NCBI GenBank assembly: GCA_947503285.1
Contig: CANNDD010000004.1
Coordinates: 372,001 to 436,000, forward strand
DNA: 64,000 bases
Direction of reading: 5' to 3'
Origin: an uncultured Croceitalea sp.
GTDB taxonomy: Bacteria; Bacteroidota; Bacteroidia; Flavobacteriales; Flavobacteriaceae
This document shows positions 63,416-64,000 of this stretch, piece by piece. Numbering within the stretch: position 1 is the stretch's first letter; every line of letters begins with the position of its first letter. The notes below the pieces were generated by a model that saw only the letters and a list, made by a program, of their open reading frames with translations, ran no database searches and was not told the DNA's origin. Both the position numbers and the translations under genes were made by a program.

Positions 63416-63586
63416 TTCGTTTCGTGCAGCTCTTTTGGCTTCACGTCGCTCTTTCCACATTTCCAATAAATTTCCTCCTAACCAGTAAGGAACGACAAAA
63501 GTCAATAAAAATATCATCAACCAAAATCCAATGGTCAAGATGGTCAAAAATGCTAAAAATCCGAGATATTGGTCAAATTCTACCAT
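63413..63586 (-). CDS. Small membrane protein, 57 residues
   Basis: A complete short frame from ATG at 63586: MVEFDQYLGFLAFLTILTIG is its start. It has one long or two short membrane segments (residues about 8-35), then a basic amphipathic tail (EMWKERREAKRAARNE). An exact -7 element (63606-63613) with a TTG 21 nt upstream of it precedes the gene, which supports that it is real. I do not recognise the family. It is convergent with the TonB-dependent receptor. Confidence 0.65.
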   Translation of the reverse strand: MVEFDQYLGFLAFLTILTIGFWLMIFLLTFVVPYWLGGNLLEMWKERREAKRAARNE

Positions 63587-63605
63587 GAAATCTTATTTTA
63601 CACGA

Positions 63606-63613
63606 CAAAGATA
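63606..63613 (-). promoter_or_regulatory. Candidate promoter (TTG-N21-TATCTTTG)
   Basis: An exact TAnnTTTG match on the minus strand with TTG (63637-63635) at 21-nt spacing, 19 nt before the 57-residue ORF. Confidence 0.55.
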
Positions 63614-63725
63614 CCCTGAAAAGGTCAGAAATTACAAATGAATTATGAAAAAATATTAGAAACCTACAAAAATCAGGAATATATAAAACCACGATATTTT
63701 AACTTTACACTTATAAATCGATACT

Positions 63726-64000
63726 ATGGAATACCGGATAGAAAAAGATACAATGGGCGAGGTAAAAGTACCCTCGGATAAATATTGGGGAGCCCAAACG
63801 GAGCGTTCGCGTAATAACTTCAAAATTGGCCCAGCGGCCTCTATGCCCTTAGAAATTGTCTACGGTTTTGCTTATTTAAAAAAAGCGGCTGCGTATACCA
63901 ATCATGAACTTGGGGTGTTAGCAAAAGAAAAAAGGGATTTGATTGCAGCTGTCTGTGATGAAATCCTGGCTGGAAAACATGACGATCAGTTTCCTTTGGT
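63726..64000 (+). CDS. fumC: Fumarate hydratase class II, N-terminal part
   Basis: The first 91 residues of a gene cut by the right edge. The start [20 protein letters not shown] and the following [15 protein letters not shown] are the N-terminal hallmarks of class II fumarase, the iron-free TCA-cycle enzyme that converts fumarate to malate. Aspartase shares this region in part, but the GEVKVP[16 protein letters not shown] pattern with NFKIG favours fumarase. The active-site regions lie outside the window. Confidence 0.88.
   Translation, partial: MEYRIEKDTMGEVKVPSDKYWGAQTERSRNNFKIGPAASMPLEIVYGFAYLKKAAAYTNHELGVLAKEKRDLIAAVCDEILAGKHDDQFPL

Overview
The window looks like a chromosomal segment from a marine-type member of the Flavobacteriaceae (Bacteroidota). 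The evidence is the gene families (DUF4834, TIGR02757, BatA-type proteins, YfhO, AraC regulators with membrane-embedded N-termini, a TonB-dependent receptor), many lipoproteins with an early lipobox Cys, few Shine-Dalgarno sequences, and repeated TAnnTTTG promoter elements typical of the Bacteroidota primary sigma factor. No rRNA, tRNA, CRISPR array or complete insertion sequence was seen. G+C is moderate over most of the window, with one visibly AT-richer block (about 40.86-46.3 kb).

Layout. 0-7.3 kb: a LolD-like ATPase with a TIGR02757 protein, then on the minus strand a di-haem peroxidase, a PhoX-like lipoprotein with a collagen-like stalk and a Gfo/Idh/MocA oxidoreductase. The 0.9 kb gap inside this part carries a MITE-like inverted-repeat element. 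7.4-11.2 kb: secreted hydrolases (S10 peptidase, SGNH hydrolase) and a glycosyltransferase. 11.4-15.6 kb: an operon of a BatA-like protein, a dihydroorotase-like protein without its metal-binding His pair, a small membrane protein and an esterase, preceded by a 7-bp tandem repeat. 15.8-26.4 kb: a second oxidoreductase with a VOC lipoprotein, a PhnP-like hydrolase, a 487-residue protein of unknown function, Bcp peroxiredoxin, an endonuclease III without Fe-S cysteines, an ECF sigma factor followed by a 47-residue ORF, and uvrA. 26.5-32.9 kb: membrane proteins and regulators, including an Arg/Asn-rich exported protein behind a sigma-54-like promoter. 33.0-38.2 kb: a flippase / glycosyltransferase / YfhO surface-polysaccharide operon. 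38.2-40.7 kb: DUF4834, an outer-membrane protein and a GNAT-fold protein.

40.86-46.3 kb is the most unusual part. Two AT-rich modules (AraC plus VOC lipoprotein; AraC-7TM plus two serine beta-lactamase-like hydrolases) are each bounded by GTTGTrC / GCACAAC boxes, and a structured intergenic element lies between them. This looks like mobile cassettes with a shared recombination site.

46.9-64 kb: two PLP enzymes (an alpha-oxoamine synthase and a cysteine-synthase homologue) that fit sulfonolipid (capnine-type) synthesis, oligopeptidase B, a YbaB-like protein, threonine aldolase, a DUF5117-type metalloprotease, the circularly permuted ATP-grasp / alpha-E / transglutaminase trio, prfB with its programmed frameshift, a TonB-dependent receptor, a 57-residue membrane protein and the start of fumC.
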